DNA of 64,000 nt from CAYXAA01 sp964462985 (lineage in GTDB: Bacteria > Pseudomonadota > Alphaproteobacteria > Rhizobiales > Stappiaceae): positions 62,001 to 126,000 of the forward strand of contig CAYXAA010000010.1 of NCBI GenBank assembly GCA_964462985.1, given 5' to 3'. Below the pieces are notes generated by a model. That model did not search any database. It was not told the DNA's origin and saw nothing but the letters and a program-made list of their open reading frames with translations. The position numbers and the translations under genes are program-made. Below, in pieces: positions 1-8,840 of the stretch; position 1 is the stretch's first letter; every line of letters starts with the position of its first letter.

Positions 1-1
1 G

Positions 2-37
2 ACCGCGCCCATCCAGATCTTGTCTGGCGGCGGCTGA
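2..37 (+). CDS. Possible 3' end of an upstream gene (partial)
   Basis: The second forward frame is open from the window edge to a TGA at 35-37 and would give the last residues of a protein ending TAPIQILSGGG. Too little is present to assign a family. It may equally be non-coding, because the next 175 bases up to the protease gene show no other coding signal. Confidence 0.2.
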   Translation, partial: TAPIQILSGGG

Positions 38-213
38 ACCCCACATCGGGTGCCTGTGCCCCTGCGCGGACCACCGGCCTTCTGCGCCGCAAATCGCAAG
101 ATCGTCGGCCCTGTGCTTGAGGAAGCGTTCGGAGGGACACGTGCGGCACGAAGGACGACGGTGCGTGATGGCCGGCCTCAAGAGAGGGCAGGCCGCAGCG
201 CCCCGGTGACGGA

Positions 214-915
214 ATGAGACGCATGCGAAGCTTGATCCTGGCCCTCCTGATCGCCGTGATGGCCGGCGCGGTCGGCGTCTATCTGTTCGGCTACGACTCG
301 GCCACGGATTCGAGCTTCGACCGCACTGGCCCCCGCATCGTGGCCCTGACGGCCCTGCTCGCCGTCTTTCTCGTCGGCCTCGCCGCGCGGCGGCCGAAGC
401 TCGGCAAGGTGCTCGGCGAGGCCGGGATCTGGGCCGCTCTCGGCCTTGTCCTGGTCGGGCTCTACGCCTTCCGGGACGATTTCATGACCGTCTGGAACCG
501 CGTCCTCGCCGCACTCGTTCCGGGCACGGCGATCGAACGCAGCGACGGCGCCGTGGTGGTGGTGCGCGACGGCAGCCGCCATTATCGCGTCACCGCGGTG
601 GTCAACGGTGCACAGGTACCGATGATGGTCGACACCGGGGCCTCGGCCGTTACGCTGACGCCTGCGGCGGCCCGCGCCGCGGGTATCGACGTCGACAGCC
701 TCTCCTACAGGATCCCGGTGTCGACGGCGAATGGCCCCGCGATGGTCGCGCCCGTGAGGATCGACAGCCTCAGCATCGGCTCGATCAAGCTCACCGGCCT
801 GCGCGGCTACGTCACCCGCGAAGGCGCCCTCGATACCAGCCTGCTCGGCCTTTCTGCCCTCGACCGGTTGTCGGGCTGGCAGGTCGAGGGGGACAGGCTG
901 ATCCTGCGGCCGTAG
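214..915 (+). CDS. Retroviral-type (clan AA) aspartic protease, membrane-anchored
   Basis: A 233-residue protein with three hydrophobic segments (about residues 7-26, 42-58 and 68-86) followed by a soluble domain. That domain carries the aspartic-protease signature VDTGASAVTL, with the catalytic Asp at residue 140 in the DTG triad. One DTG per chain means it must dimerise to form an active site, as in the bacterial TIGR02281-type proteases. The membrane segments place the catalytic domain at the cytoplasmic membrane, probably facing the periplasm. An alternative start lies three codons downstream. The substrate is unknown. The next gene is convergent, so this is probably transcribed alone. 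Confidence 0.85.
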   Translation: MRRMRSLILALLIAVMAGAVGVYLFGYDSATDSSFDRTGPRIVALTALLAVFLVGLAARRPKLGKVLGEAGIWAALGLVLVGLYAFRDDFMTVWNRVLAALVPGTAIERSDGAVVVVRDGSRHYRVTAVVNGAQVPMMVDTGASAVTLTPAAARAAGIDVDSLSYRIPVSTANGPAMVAPVRIDSLSIGSIKLTGLRGYVTREGALDTSLLGLSALDRLSGWQVEGDRLILRP

Positions 916-936
916 CGAACAGAACCGCGGCGCAGC

Positions 937-1767
937 TCAGCTGAGCATGCTCCAGGCGAATCGGAATGCCACCGACATCAGGAACGCTCCGAAGAAGATC
1001 TCGAGCGTCCGCTTCGGCAACGCATGGGCGATCCTGACGCCGAAAGGGGCCGCAAAGGTGGTGATGGGGATGATCAGCGCGACGCCCAGCAGGTTGACGT
1101 AGCCGAGCGAGAACGCCGGCAGATCCGCGGCCCCCCACCCGGCCCAGATCATACCGATGACACCGGGGATCGAGATCAGCACGCCCGTGCCGGCCGACGT
1201 CGCCACCGCCTGGTGGATCGGGCGGCCGAACAACGTCATGAAGGTGTTGTTCATGACGCCGCCGCCAATGCCCATCAACGTCGACAGGAAGCCGATGACC
1301 GCGCCGCAGATCGCCCGCACCGGGTTTCCGGGAATGTCCGAGCCGATCCGCCAACTCTCCCGGTTGAACAGCATGCGCAGGCCGACGACCACGGCGATGC
1401 CGGCGAAAATGCCCTTGAGCCCGTCACCCGAGACATGGGCGGCGACGAAGCTCGCCAGCACGACCCCGACCGGGACGGGGATGATCCAGCTCTTGAGGAG
1501 TTCGAGATCGGCTGCACCCCGCTTCTTGTGCGACAGGAACGACCGGATCGACGTCGGCACGATGATGCCGAGCGAGGTCGCGACCGACAGGTGCATCCGG
1601 ACCGACTCATCGACATCGAACCAGGTCAGGAACTGGTAGAGGACCGGGACCAGCACCGCGCCGCCCCCGATCCCGAAGACCCCGGCGAGAAGACCGGCGA
1701 CCGCCCCGGAGGCGACGAGGGCAACGACGAGCCCGATGATTTCGCCGTTGAGCGACGAAAGATCCAT
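937..1767 (-). CDS. Sulfite exporter TauE/SafE family membrane protein
   Basis: A 276-residue integral membrane protein made of two related halves, each opening with a glycine-rich motif (GVFGIGGGAVLVPVLY near residue 32 and LMGIGGGVMNN near residue 165). That duplicated layout is typical of the TauE/SafE (DUF81) exporters for sulfite or organosulfonates. About eight hydrophobic segments can be read. It starts 37 bases after the stop of dusA on the same strand and may be cotranscribed with it. The family is clear, but the exported substrate cannot be read from the sequence. Confidence 0.88.
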   Translation of the reverse strand: MDLSSLNGEIIGLVVALVASGAVAGLLAGVFGIGGGAVLVPVLYQFLTWFDVDESVRMHLSVATSLGIIVPTSIRSFLSHKKRGAADLELLKSWIIPVPVGVVLASFVAAHVSGDGLKGIFAGIAVVVGLRMLFNRESWRIGSDIPGNPVRAICGAVIGFLSTLMGIGGGVMNNTFMTLFGRPIHQAVATSAGTGVLISIPGVIGMIWAGWGAADLPAFSLGYVNLLGVALIIPITTFAAPFGVRIAHALPKRTLEIFFGAFLMSVAFRFAWSMLS

Positions 1768-1804
1768 GACGCACTCCAGAGCGTTGTGGAGACCGGCCGC
1801 CCGG

Positions 1805-2833
1805 TCAGGCCGCCGCGAATGATCCGTCTAAGTGACCGAGTTGCCTGCCCTTGTCCAGCCCGGCCGCCTGCACATCCGCAAGAGCCGCCGCGATGACCTC
1901 TGCGCCGGCCCCGGGGCGCACTGCATCCATCGTCAGCCGGCGGCGCCATGACCTGGCGCCCGGCATGCCGTGATAAAGACCGAGCAGCGGCTTGGTCAGC
2001 ACCGGGAGCCGCACGCCGCGGCCGAGCTGCTGCTCGACATAGGCAAGATACCGTTCCACCGCGTCTTCGCGGCTGACGACCGGCGCAGGAGTGGCCGCAA
2101 GCAGCGGATCGATCCCGGCAAGCCGCCAGGGCTCATGATAGGCGGCGCGTCCGAGCATGGCGCCATCGAGTCCGGCGAACTGCGCCTCGGCCTCCTCGAG
2201 GCTTGTGATGCCCCCGTTGATGCCGACAAAGATTTCCGGCAACCGCGCCTTGAGGCGATGAACGCGGCCGTAGTCGAGCGGCGGGACCTCGCGGTTCTCC
2301 TTCGGCGACAGTCCCTTGAGCCACGCCTTGCGGGCATGGACCCACAGCGCGTCGCAGCCGGCGGCGATCACCGCGTCGGCCAGCTGGTCGAGCGCCACCT
2401 CGGGATCCTGGTCATCGACCCCGATCCGGCACTTCACCGTGACGGGAATGTCGACCGCGTCCTTCATGGCCGCGACGCAATCGGCCACCAACGCCGGCTC
2501 GCGCATCAGGCACGCGCCGAAGCGGCCGGACTGCACCCGGTCGGAAGGACAGCCGACGTTGAGATTGACCTCGTCGTAGCCGTATTCCGCCACGACCCTG
2601 GCGGCGCGGGCGAGTTCGGCGGGCTCGGAGCCGCCGAGCTGGCAGGCGACCGGATGTTCCGCAGCGTCGTAGCCGAGCAGCTTGTCACGATCGCCATGCA
2701 CCACGGCCGCGGCCGCAACCATCTCGGTATAGAGCAGCGCCTGGCGGCTCAGGAGGCGGTGGAAGACACGGCAGTGCCGGTCCGTCCACTCCATCATCGG
2801 GGCGACGGCGATTTTCTTTTTAACTTCATTCAT
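1805..2833 (-). CDS. dusA: tRNA-dihydrouridine synthase A
   Basis: A 342-residue flavoenzyme that reduces uridine to dihydrouridine in the D-loop of tRNA using NADPH. Diagnostic segments are the N-terminal APMMEWTDRHCR, the active-site stretch NVGCPSDRVQSGRFGACLM with the catalytic Cys at about residue 95, the conserved VKCRIGVDD, and the FMN-binding INGGI. Length and motif order fit DusA rather than DusB or DusC. The upstream region (2834-3087) is AT-rich and may hold its promoter. The TauE-type gene follows closely downstream. Confidence 0.93.
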   Translation of the reverse strand: MNEVKKKIAVAPMMEWTDRHCRVFHRLLSRQALLYTEMVAAAAVVHGDRDKLLGYDAAEHPVACQLGGSEPAELARAARVVAEYGYDEVNLNVGCPSDRVQSGRFGACLMREPALVADCVAAMKDAVDIPVTVKCRIGVDDQDPEVALDQLADAVIAAGCDALWVHARKAWLKGLSPKENREVPPLDYGRVHRLKARLPEIFVGINGGITSLEEAEAQFAGLDGAMLGRAAYHEPWRLAGIDPLLAATPAPVVSREDAVERYLAYVEQQLGRGVRLPVLTKPLLGLYHGMPGARSWRRRLTMDAVRPGAGAEVIAAALADVQAAGLDKGRQLGHLDGSFAAA

Positions 2834-3087
2834 TTAGAGAAACAATCCGTCCAGGTCTGCATTCTCCGATACCAATGAATTCAACCACCTATCACGCCGG
2901 CTCGATATTGGAACCGATTTGTTTGTCACATGGCGACAAATAGGGAGCTTCGTGTGACAAGTCATGATGAACTTGGTGAGGGATGAAGATGGACATAGAT
3001 AAGACAAAGAGTGCCAACTCATGAAAGTGCGAAGTTGTCACGGATTCGCCTTTAATGATTGGTTCGCTATCAAAACTGTTCAGCGAA
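2834..3087. other. AT-rich intergenic region upstream of dusA
   Basis: No convincing gene is present. The one short leftward ORF here has no family resemblance and atypical codon use. Base composition is clearly lower in G+C than the flanks. The region continues into the ParB-like gene, so this block to about 3.7 kb may be acquired DNA. Confidence 0.4.
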
Positions 3088-3462
3088 TTAAAACTCGCCT
3101 AGTTTCCAGTCAGTGAACGTCGCTGCGACGTGCGTATACCCTAGTGCTGCGATAAGGTGTAAACGGTGGTAGCCGTCGCGAAGCTCATAACGCCCATCGC
3201 CCTTTTGGAACAGCGTGATGGGCGGGAGAGAGGTGCCCTTGCGCAGCGCAGCCAGGATTTCGGAACTCCGACACACGTCGGGCCGATCCGGATCAGGGTT
3301 GTCAAATATCGGCACACCGGGAGCGCGCGAGGGGCTGTCTATCAAATCGATTGACACCAACTCTCCACCTGTGCTGGCCGGTGCATCCCCTGCCGGCTTG
3401 AAGGTAGACATGTCCGCTTTCTCTATCAGGCGTTGAGCCTCGGCCAGTGCACGTGCGTCCAT
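3088..3462 (-). CDS. Orphan ParB/sulfiredoxin-like domain protein
   Basis: A 124-residue protein whose C-terminal half has the ParB-N/sulfiredoxin-like pattern: a segment predicting 'interval' choice (SLPPITLFQ), then a short charged turn and RDGYHRLHLIAALGY, matching the conserved G-x-H/R-R-x-x-A motif of ParB-like nuclease or CTP-binding domains. There is no ParB HTH domain and no ParA gene nearby. The ATG at 3462 was chosen because AGAGGA lies eight bases upstream. A longer form starting at 3483 has no ribosome-binding site. The gene sits in AT-rich DNA unlike its neighbours, which suggests horizontal transfer. Function unknown. Confidence 0.6.
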   Translation of the reverse strand: MDARALAEAQRLIEKADMSTFKPAGDAPASTGGELVSIDLIDSPSRAPGVPIFDNPDPDRPDVCRSSEILAALRKGTSLPPITLFQKGDGRYELRDGYHRLHLIAALGYTHVAATFTDWKLGEF

Positions 3463-3745
3463 AGGACTCATCCTCTTACCCATTGCTGTCGAGCATTTGT
3501 CACATGCCCTCCTACGTCACTATGGCATTTTCTTTTTATACTTTGAAGTGTCGCTGAATTCCATCATAGCCAAGGTAATAATTTTCTCGTTGCAGGGCGT
3601 TGCTATACATTCCAGCCGAATCGGATCATTGCGCGGCGCAACGACGGTCGCGCAAGCTGCCCGGCTTTTACTCTAGTCATGGTCGTCGTGCACGGTAGTT
3701 GCACGGGGACGACGATGCAAAACGCCGCCCCCTGACGCCCCGGTC

Positions 3746-4468
3746 TCAGACGTGGCGGGTGATGCCGCCGTCGACGCGGATGTTCTGGCCGGTGATGTAG
3801 CCGGCATCGTCGGACAGCAGGAAGGCGGCGGTCTTGGCAACCTCGGCGACGGTGCCGATGCGCTCCATCGGGACGGCGGCCGCCGTCTCCGGCTTGTGGT
3901 CGAGGCTGTCGATATAGCCGGGCAGCAACGCGTTCATGCGGATGCCCTTGGCGGCATAGCGGTCGGAATAGAGCTTGGTGAAGGCCCCGACCGCGGCCCG
4001 ATAGGCGCAGGACACCGGGAACTTCAGAGACGGCTCGAAGGCGGCGAACGTGGTGATGTTGACGAAGGCGCCTCTGCCCTGCTCCAGCATCAGCGGGGTG
4101 ACGAGCCGGGCCATGCGCACCACCGAGAGCAGCACCATCTCGTTGCCGAGCACCCAGTTGTCGTCGGCGACGTCGAGGAGGTCGCCCTTGGGCGGGTGAC
4201 CGGTGTGATTGACCACCGCATCGATGCGGCCGTAGGCGGAAACGGCCTTGGACACCAGCGTCTCCAGGTCGGCGGCGTTCTGCGCCGCGCCCTTGAGACC
4301 GATCCCGTCGAGCTCGCGGGCGAGATCGACGGCGCTGCCGCTCGGCGACATCAGGGCCAGACGATAGCCGCGTTCCGCGAGCTCCCGGGCAATGGCGCCC
4401 CCCATGCCCCGTCCGCCGCCGGTGATGACGGCGACGGGCGCGGCCTTGTCGGTCTGGTCGTTGGTCAT
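3746..4468 (-). CDS. SDR-family protein with a non-canonical active site
   Basis: A 240-residue Rossmann-fold protein. The N-terminal dinucleotide-binding motif GGGRGMG (residues 17-23) and the C-terminal VDGG are those of short-chain dehydrogenases. The catalytic region departs from the family: NNAG is replaced by NHTG (87-90), the Ser pair by TT (139-140), and the YxxxK motif reads Y156-R-A-A-V160, so the catalytic lysine is absent. It may therefore bind cofactor without ordinary oxidoreduction, or belong to a divergent subgroup. No operon partner is evident; the cyclase gene lies upstream on the same strand, 179 bases away. Confidence 0.8.
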   Translation of the reverse strand: MTNDQTDKAAPVAVITGGGRGMGGAIARELAERGYRLALMSPSGSAVDLARELDGIGLKGAAQNAADLETLVSKAVSAYGRIDAVVNHTGHPPKGDLLDVADDNWVLGNEMVLLSVVRMARLVTPLMLEQGRGAFVNITTFAAFEPSLKFPVSCAYRAAVGAFTKLYSDRYAAKGIRMNALLPGYIDSLDHKPETAAAVPMERIGTVAEVAKTAAFLLSDDAGYITGQNIRVDGGITRHV

Positions 4469-4647
4469 GGTCCTGTCCTTTCGTCAGATGCGATCGACGC
4501 GGCGGGCGTCCTGTGAGTCTGGAGGCTGCGCCGGAATCAGGCCGGCATTAGGCGGGCAGCCGTTGTAGCACAGGTTCGGGCGGGGCCGTCGCCCGTCGCG
4601 CACGACACGCCGCGCGCTTTTTGAACTCTTTCGGCAGGCAGGGGCGC

Positions 4648-5706
4648 CTAAGCGTCCGGCAGCGTAAAGACGGCGCAGGGTTCCGCTATGCCACGCAGCA
4701 CGTGCTCGCCGAGCGGCACCAGAGGCGTCCGGACCTCGGCGGCGATCGCAGCGGAGATCAGCACCGACCGGCCGAGCGGCCGGCACAGCCCCTCCAGCCG
4801 GCTGACCAGATTGACGGCGGGGCCGATGGCGGTGAAGTCGAGCCTGTCGGCCGCGCCGATGTTGCCCCACAGCATGTCACCGAGGTGCAGCGCCACGCCG
4901 AAGCGCAGTGGCGGCAGGCCCTGGTCCTGCCGTGATGCATCAAGATGGGCCATCCCGGCGCGTGCGGCAGCGACCGCACGCAGCGCCGCCGTGCAGGCCT
5001 GCTCCGGCGTCTCCGCGACGGGAAAGATCGCCAACACGCCGTCGCCGATCAGCTTCAGCACTTCGCCGCCGAAGGCGTGCACCGAGCCGGCAATGCGTTC
5101 GAACCAGGCGTCGAGAGCGGCGATCACCGCTGCAGGCTCGCTCGCCTCGGACAAGGCGGTGAAGTCACGCAGATCGGCAAAGAGCAGCACGGCGCGAAGC
5201 GTTTCACCGGCGCCGCGGCCCAGCGCGCCAGCCTGCACCCGTGCGGCGCTGCGCCGTCCGAGATAGGCCTCAAGCAGCGCTGCGAGCCTGGCCCGCGCTG
5301 CGAGCGCGGCCAGAGGCGAGGCGGCAAAACGTGCGGCCTGGCGCAGCCGGGCGGCTTCGGCGTTGTCGAACGGGCGGGTCCCGGCCCAGCCCAGCACCGA
5401 TCTTTCCGGTGCGGTACCGACGTCATCCTCCTGCACCGGCCCGAGCGCGGCGAGCCAATCCCGTCCGGTCTGGCTGCGGGGAGCGCCAACGAAGCCCAGC
5501 GCCTCGATGACGGCTCCGGTGTCCGCCCGCCACAACCAGGTGCGCTGGGAGACAATCGGATGCTGCACGGCAAGTGTCAGTGCGCCGCCGGCGAGCGGCA
5601 GTCCATCGGCCGACAACCGACGGCCGAGGTCGACCACGAACTGGTCGGGACCGGTTGAGGCAGCGGCCTCGTCGACCAGCCAGGCAAGGGTCGCGGGCAG
5701 ATCCAT
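4648..5706 (-). CDS. Class III adenylate/guanylate cyclase domain protein
   Basis: A 352-residue protein with an uncharacterised N-terminal region (about 1-165) that may be sensory, and a C-terminal class III nucleotidyl cyclase homology domain. Visible catalytic features are the first metal-binding Asp in FADLRDFTALSE (D178), the purine-selecting Lys in EVLKLIGDG (K218), the second metal Asp (D222), and the transition-state region DFTAIGPAVNLVSRLE with Asn and Arg. The active site looks complete, and Lys plus the later Asp favour ATP, so cAMP is the expected product. No membrane segment is seen. Spacing suggests a single-gene unit. Confidence 0.87.
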   Translation of the reverse strand: MDLPATLAWLVDEAAASTGPDQFVVDLGRRLSADGLPLAGGALTLAVQHPIVSQRTWLWRADTGAVIEALGFVGAPRSQTGRDWLAALGPVQEDDVGTAPERSVLGWAGTRPFDNAEAARLRQAARFAASPLAALAARARLAALLEAYLGRRSAARVQAGALGRGAGETLRAVLLFADLRDFTALSEASEPAAVIAALDAWFERIAGSVHAFGGEVLKLIGDGVLAIFPVAETPEQACTAALRAVAAARAGMAHLDASRQDQGLPPLRFGVALHLGDMLWGNIGAADRLDFTAIGPAVNLVSRLEGLCRPLGRSVLISAAIAAEVRTPLVPLGEHVLRGIAEPCAVFTLPDA

Positions 5707-5810
5707 GGCGGGATCATGACGTCGCGGCTCCGGGCTGTCACCTGTGCCGCGCCGACAACAGGTCGTGGCAGCTGGAATGATCTCGGGCTTCGGAGCGGAA
5801 CGACGTCAAT

Positions 5811-6260
5811 CTATTCCAGCCGCCCGTGCCACGGATCCGGGCCCGGGTCGCGCCCGGCCGCCACCGCCGCCAGCCGGTCGAGGTAGTGGGCCCAGCCGCT
5901 GTCATGGCCGTCGCATTGCTCGGCCGTGGGCAGGCCGGAATGCGTCAGGCGAAGCAGGGTCCCGTCCGGCTGCTCGATCAGGTCGATCTCGACCAGGCTC
6001 GATCCCGGCGGCACCACATCGCTGCCATCCCAGCCGAAGCTGTAGGCCAGCCGGTGAACCGGCACGACCTCTCGGAACGATCCTCTGGCAAAGCGGGCCC
6101 CGGTGACGTTGACGAGATAGAGGCCGCCCCGCTCCGGCTCGACCTTGGCCTCCGTCCCCATCCAGCGCAGGATCTTGTCCGGATCGGTGAGAAGGGCGAA
6201 GACCGCGGCAGGCGGCGCGGGAATGTGGGTCTCGCGGCGGACGACGAGGGCCTCCTGCAT
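5811..6260 (-). CDS. SRPBCC (AHSA1-like) family protein
   Basis: A 149-residue START/AHSA1-like protein. It opens with the typical RRETHIPAPPAAVFALLTDPDKILRWMG pattern of these lipid- or ligand-binding folds and ends with GWAHYLDRLAAVAAG. A GGGAGA ribosome-binding site precedes the start. It is the last gene of a leftward group of three (DUF899 protein, small membrane protein, SRPBCC), an arrangement common in rhizobia. The ligand is unknown; the set is usually regarded as stress- or detoxification-related, which is inference. Confidence 0.85.
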   Translation of the reverse strand: MQEALVVRRETHIPAPPAAVFALLTDPDKILRWMGTEAKVEPERGGLYLVNVTGARFARGSFREVVPVHRLAYSFGWDGSDVVPPGSSLVEIDLIEQPDGTLLRLTHSGLPTAEQCDGHDSGWAHYLDRLAAVAAGRDPGPDPWHGRLE

Positions 6261-6377
6261 CGGTGTCTCCCAGTTGGCAATATGCCCCGCCCGCAGCGAC
6301 GGATCATGCCCCTGTCACCGCCAATCGTCCAGCCGCCCCGGAATGTCAGGACCCGGGATCATTAGGGCCCCGGATCG

Positions 6378-6671
6378 TCAGGGCCCGCGGCGGCCGGATG
6401 GGTGCCCGCCGGACAGCACCCTCAGCCAGGGTGCTGCATGAAAGACGCCCATCAACACGTACATCGGGGCCATACCGCCCAACGCGAACGCGTCCGGCGA
6501 GGTCAGACAGAGCAGGTCCGCCTGTGCGCCGCCGAAGCCGGCCGTCAGCAGTGCCATGATTGCGAAGGTCGGCGTTGCCCCAAGGCACAGCCAGTCGGCA
6601 GCGCCAAGGGAAGCGACGCCTTCGGGACGGGGTGCGCCGCAAGCGCATCCGCCGGGAGAAGACGCGCTCAT
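6378..6671 (-). CDS. Small membrane protein of the DUF899 operon
   Basis: A 97-residue protein with a cysteine-containing N-terminus (GGCACGAP) and two hydrophobic stretches (about residues 25-45 and 65-82, including ATPTFAIMALLTAGF and MYVLMGVFHAAPWL). The ATG at 6671 was chosen over a longer form because GGAGAGG lies a few bases upstream. It begins 34 bases after the stop of the DUF899 gene. Similar small membrane proteins often follow DUF899 genes in alphaproteobacteria. No function is known. Confidence 0.65.
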   Translation of the reverse strand: MSASSPGGCACGAPRPEGVASLGAADWLCLGATPTFAIMALLTAGFGGAQADLLCLTSPDAFALGGMAPMYVLMGVFHAAPWLRVLSGGHPSGRRGP

Positions 6672-6705
6672 GTGCCCTCTCCTTTCAGCAGATGGCGGGA
6701 GGCTT

Positions 6706-7488
6706 TCAGGCCCCGGCGACATTCTCGAGTGTCCGGGCCGGCTCATAGCGATCGTGGTGACGGACCCAGGCCATCGTAAAGGCCTCGTCCTGCTCGTCCC
6801 GGCCCTTGGGCACGAGGTCGAGCATGCGATAGGTTCCCATCATCACCTCCACGCCGCGGCCATAGGCCGAGTAGGTGTGGAAGACGTTGCCGGCGTCGTC
6901 CTTCCAGAACACGCTGATGCCGGGCAACTCCTCGCTCTTCATCGACCGTTCGGCGTAGTTGTAGTCGAGCCTGCCCGTCGCCACCTCCTCCGGCGTGAAG
7001 CTGACCTTGAAATCGTAGTTGAAGTCGCTGCCGTTGGACGACACCCAAGTGAACCGCCAGCCCATGCGCCGGCGGAAACGCTCGATTTCGGCGAGCGGCG
7101 CGCGCGAGACGGCGACGAAGGTCACGTCGCGGTTCTCCAGATGAATGGTCATGCCGTCGGCATGATCGGCCATGTAGGAGCAGCTCCTGCAGCCCTGCTG
7201 CCAGCCCGGTGCGAGCATGAAATGCTGTACCAGCAGCTGACGGCGGCCGTCGAACAGCTCGGCGAGCCTTCGCCGTCCCGACGGCGTGTCGAAAACGTAG
7301 TCCTTGTCGACGCGCACCCACGGCAGCGCACGGCGCTCGCGAGCGATTTCGTCGCTGAGCCGCGTCAGTTCCTTTTCCCGCGCCAGCAGCGCCTTGCGTT
7401 CGGCGAGCCATTCGTCTCGGGAGACGACGCGGTGATTTTCGAGGATGGAACCTCCCGCAGCCGTGGTCTCGGTTGTGCTTGCACGCAT
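6706..7488 (-). CDS. DUF899 (thioredoxin-like) family protein
   Basis: A 260-residue protein of the DUF899 family, a predicted thioredoxin-fold group. Recognisable parts are the N-terminal SRDEWLAERKALLAREKELTR helix, the LFDGRRQLLVQHFM strand, and the cysteine-bearing GCRSCSYMAD (CxxC at about residues 120-123) where thioredoxins carry their redox pair. The C-terminal HTYSAYGRGVEVMMGTYRMLDLVP is also typical. An AAGGAG ribosome-binding site precedes the ATG. It is the first gene of a three-gene leftward operon. A redox role is plausible from the CxxC but untested. Confidence 0.85.
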   Translation of the reverse strand: MRASTTETTAAGGSILENHRVVSRDEWLAERKALLAREKELTRLSDEIARERRALPWVRVDKDYVFDTPSGRRRLAELFDGRRQLLVQHFMLAPGWQQGCRSCSYMADHADGMTIHLENRDVTFVAVSRAPLAEIERFRRRMGWRFTWVSSNGSDFNYDFKVSFTPEEVATGRLDYNYAERSMKSEELPGISVFWKDDAGNVFHTYSAYGRGVEVMMGTYRMLDLVPKGRDEQDEAFTMAWVRHHDRYEPARTLENVAGA

Positions 7489-7610
7489 TGGTTCTGCTCC
7501 TTGCTTCGGCTATCGATTGGGACATCGACGCCGTCGTCGGTTGCTGATCACGACACCAACCTAGGGACGACAATGCGGGTGGCGGGAGTGACAAGTGTGA
7601 CGCGATTGCG

Positions 7611-8831
7611 ATGGACTCGCTGATCTCGGCCGCGGCACAGGCCCTGGCGCGGGGCGATCCGCTTGGCGCGCTGAAGCGGGTCGCGCTGCGTGACGATGCG
7701 GCTGCGCTGGCCCTGCGCGGCATCGCGATCGCTCAGCTCGGCGATCTCGGCCGCGCCAGGGCACTTTTGCGCCGCGCGGCGCGCGCGTTCGGCCCGCAAG
7801 AGGCCGTTGCCCGGGCGCGGTGCATCGTCGCGGAGGCTGAGATCGCCTTTGTCTCGCGCGACCTTGCCTGGCCCGCGAAGGCACTCGAATCGGCCTGGGC
7901 AACGCTGGAAGCGCGCGGCGACCATATCAACGCCGTGCATGCCGGTACGCTCGAGGCACGGCGGCTGCTCCTGCTCGGCCGTCTCGACGAGGCCGAACGC
8001 ATAGTTTCCGGACTCGGCTCGGCCGCGCTTCCACCGGTGTCCAAGGTTGCGCTGGAGCTGGTTGCCACCGGCATCGCGATCCGGCGGCTGCGGACGGGTG
8101 CAGCGCGCGCCGCCCTCGCCCGGGCCGAGCAGGAAGTACGCGCCGCGAACATCCCCGCGCTGACGGCGGAGGTGGAGAACGCCGCCGCCGTGCTGAGCCG
8201 GCCGGCGGCACGCCTTATCGCACACGGACGAGAGCGCCCTCTCTTGCTCGATGAGGTCGAAGCCCTGCTGGCCCCGGGCAGACTCGTCGTCGACGCCTGC
8301 CGCAATGTCGTGAGGAACGGGAGCGTGTCGGTCTCGCTCGTGACGCGTCCCGTCCTGTTTGCGCTAGCTCGGGCGCTGGCGGAGTCGTGGCCCGCAGATG
8401 CGGCGCGCGGCGCGCTGCTCGCCCGCGCCTTCCGGGCAAAGCACGCCGATGACTCCCACCGGGCCCGGCTGAGGGTCGAAATCGGCCGACTCCGCGCGGA
8501 GCTTCGGGAGCTGGCGGAGGTGCGCGCGACCCAGCGGGGCTTTGCGCTCGTGCCGAGCAACGCCAGCGAGGTGGTCGTGCTGGCGCCGCCCGTCGAACAG
8601 CGCCATGCTGCCGTGCTTGCCGTCCTCGCCGACGGCGAGTCCTGGTCGAGTTCGGCCCTAGCGCTGGCGCTTGGAGCCAGCCCCCGCACGGTGCAGCGCG
8701 CGCTCAATGATCTTGCGGCCGCGGGCGAGGTGCAGTCCTACGGCCGCGGACGCGCAAGGGTGTGGACGATCCCGACCGTGCCCGGTTTCCCGACCGTTTT
8801 GTTACTCCCCGGGCCGCTGCCGAGCGACTAG
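7611..8831 (+). CDS. TPR-like/HTH transcriptional regulator
   Basis: A 406-residue protein. The first 180 residues are alanine- and arginine-rich helices resembling TPR repeats (GIAIAQLGDLGRARALLRRA and similar). The C-terminal part (about 330-395) is a winged helix-turn-helix: AVLAVLADGESWSSSALALAL, then GASPRTVQRALNDLAAAGEV, then a basic wing ending GRGRARVW. It probably binds DNA and senses a ligand or partner through its helical repeats. It lies nine bases before the propeller protein gene on the same strand, so the pair is likely cotranscribed. It starts 122 bases from the divergent DUF899 operon, which it may control. Confidence 0.7.
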   Translation: MDSLISAAAQALARGDPLGALKRVALRDDAAALALRGIAIAQLGDLGRARALLRRAARAFGPQEAVARARCIVAEAEIAFVSRDLAWPAKALESAWATLEARGDHINAVHAGTLEARRLLLLGRLDEAERIVSGLGSAALPPVSKVALELVATGIAIRRLRTGAARAALARAEQEVRAANIPALTAEVENAAAVLSRPAARLIAHGRERPLLLDEVEALLAPGRLVVDACRNVVRNGSVSVSLVTRPVLFALARALAESWPADAARGALLARAFRAKHADDSHRARLRVEIGRLRAELRELAEVRATQRGFALVPSNASEVVVLAPPVEQRHAAVLAVLADGESWSSSALALALGASPRTVQRALNDLAAAGEVQSYGRGRARVWTIPTVPGFPTVLLLPGPLPSD

Positions 8832-8840
8832 ACTGGACGC

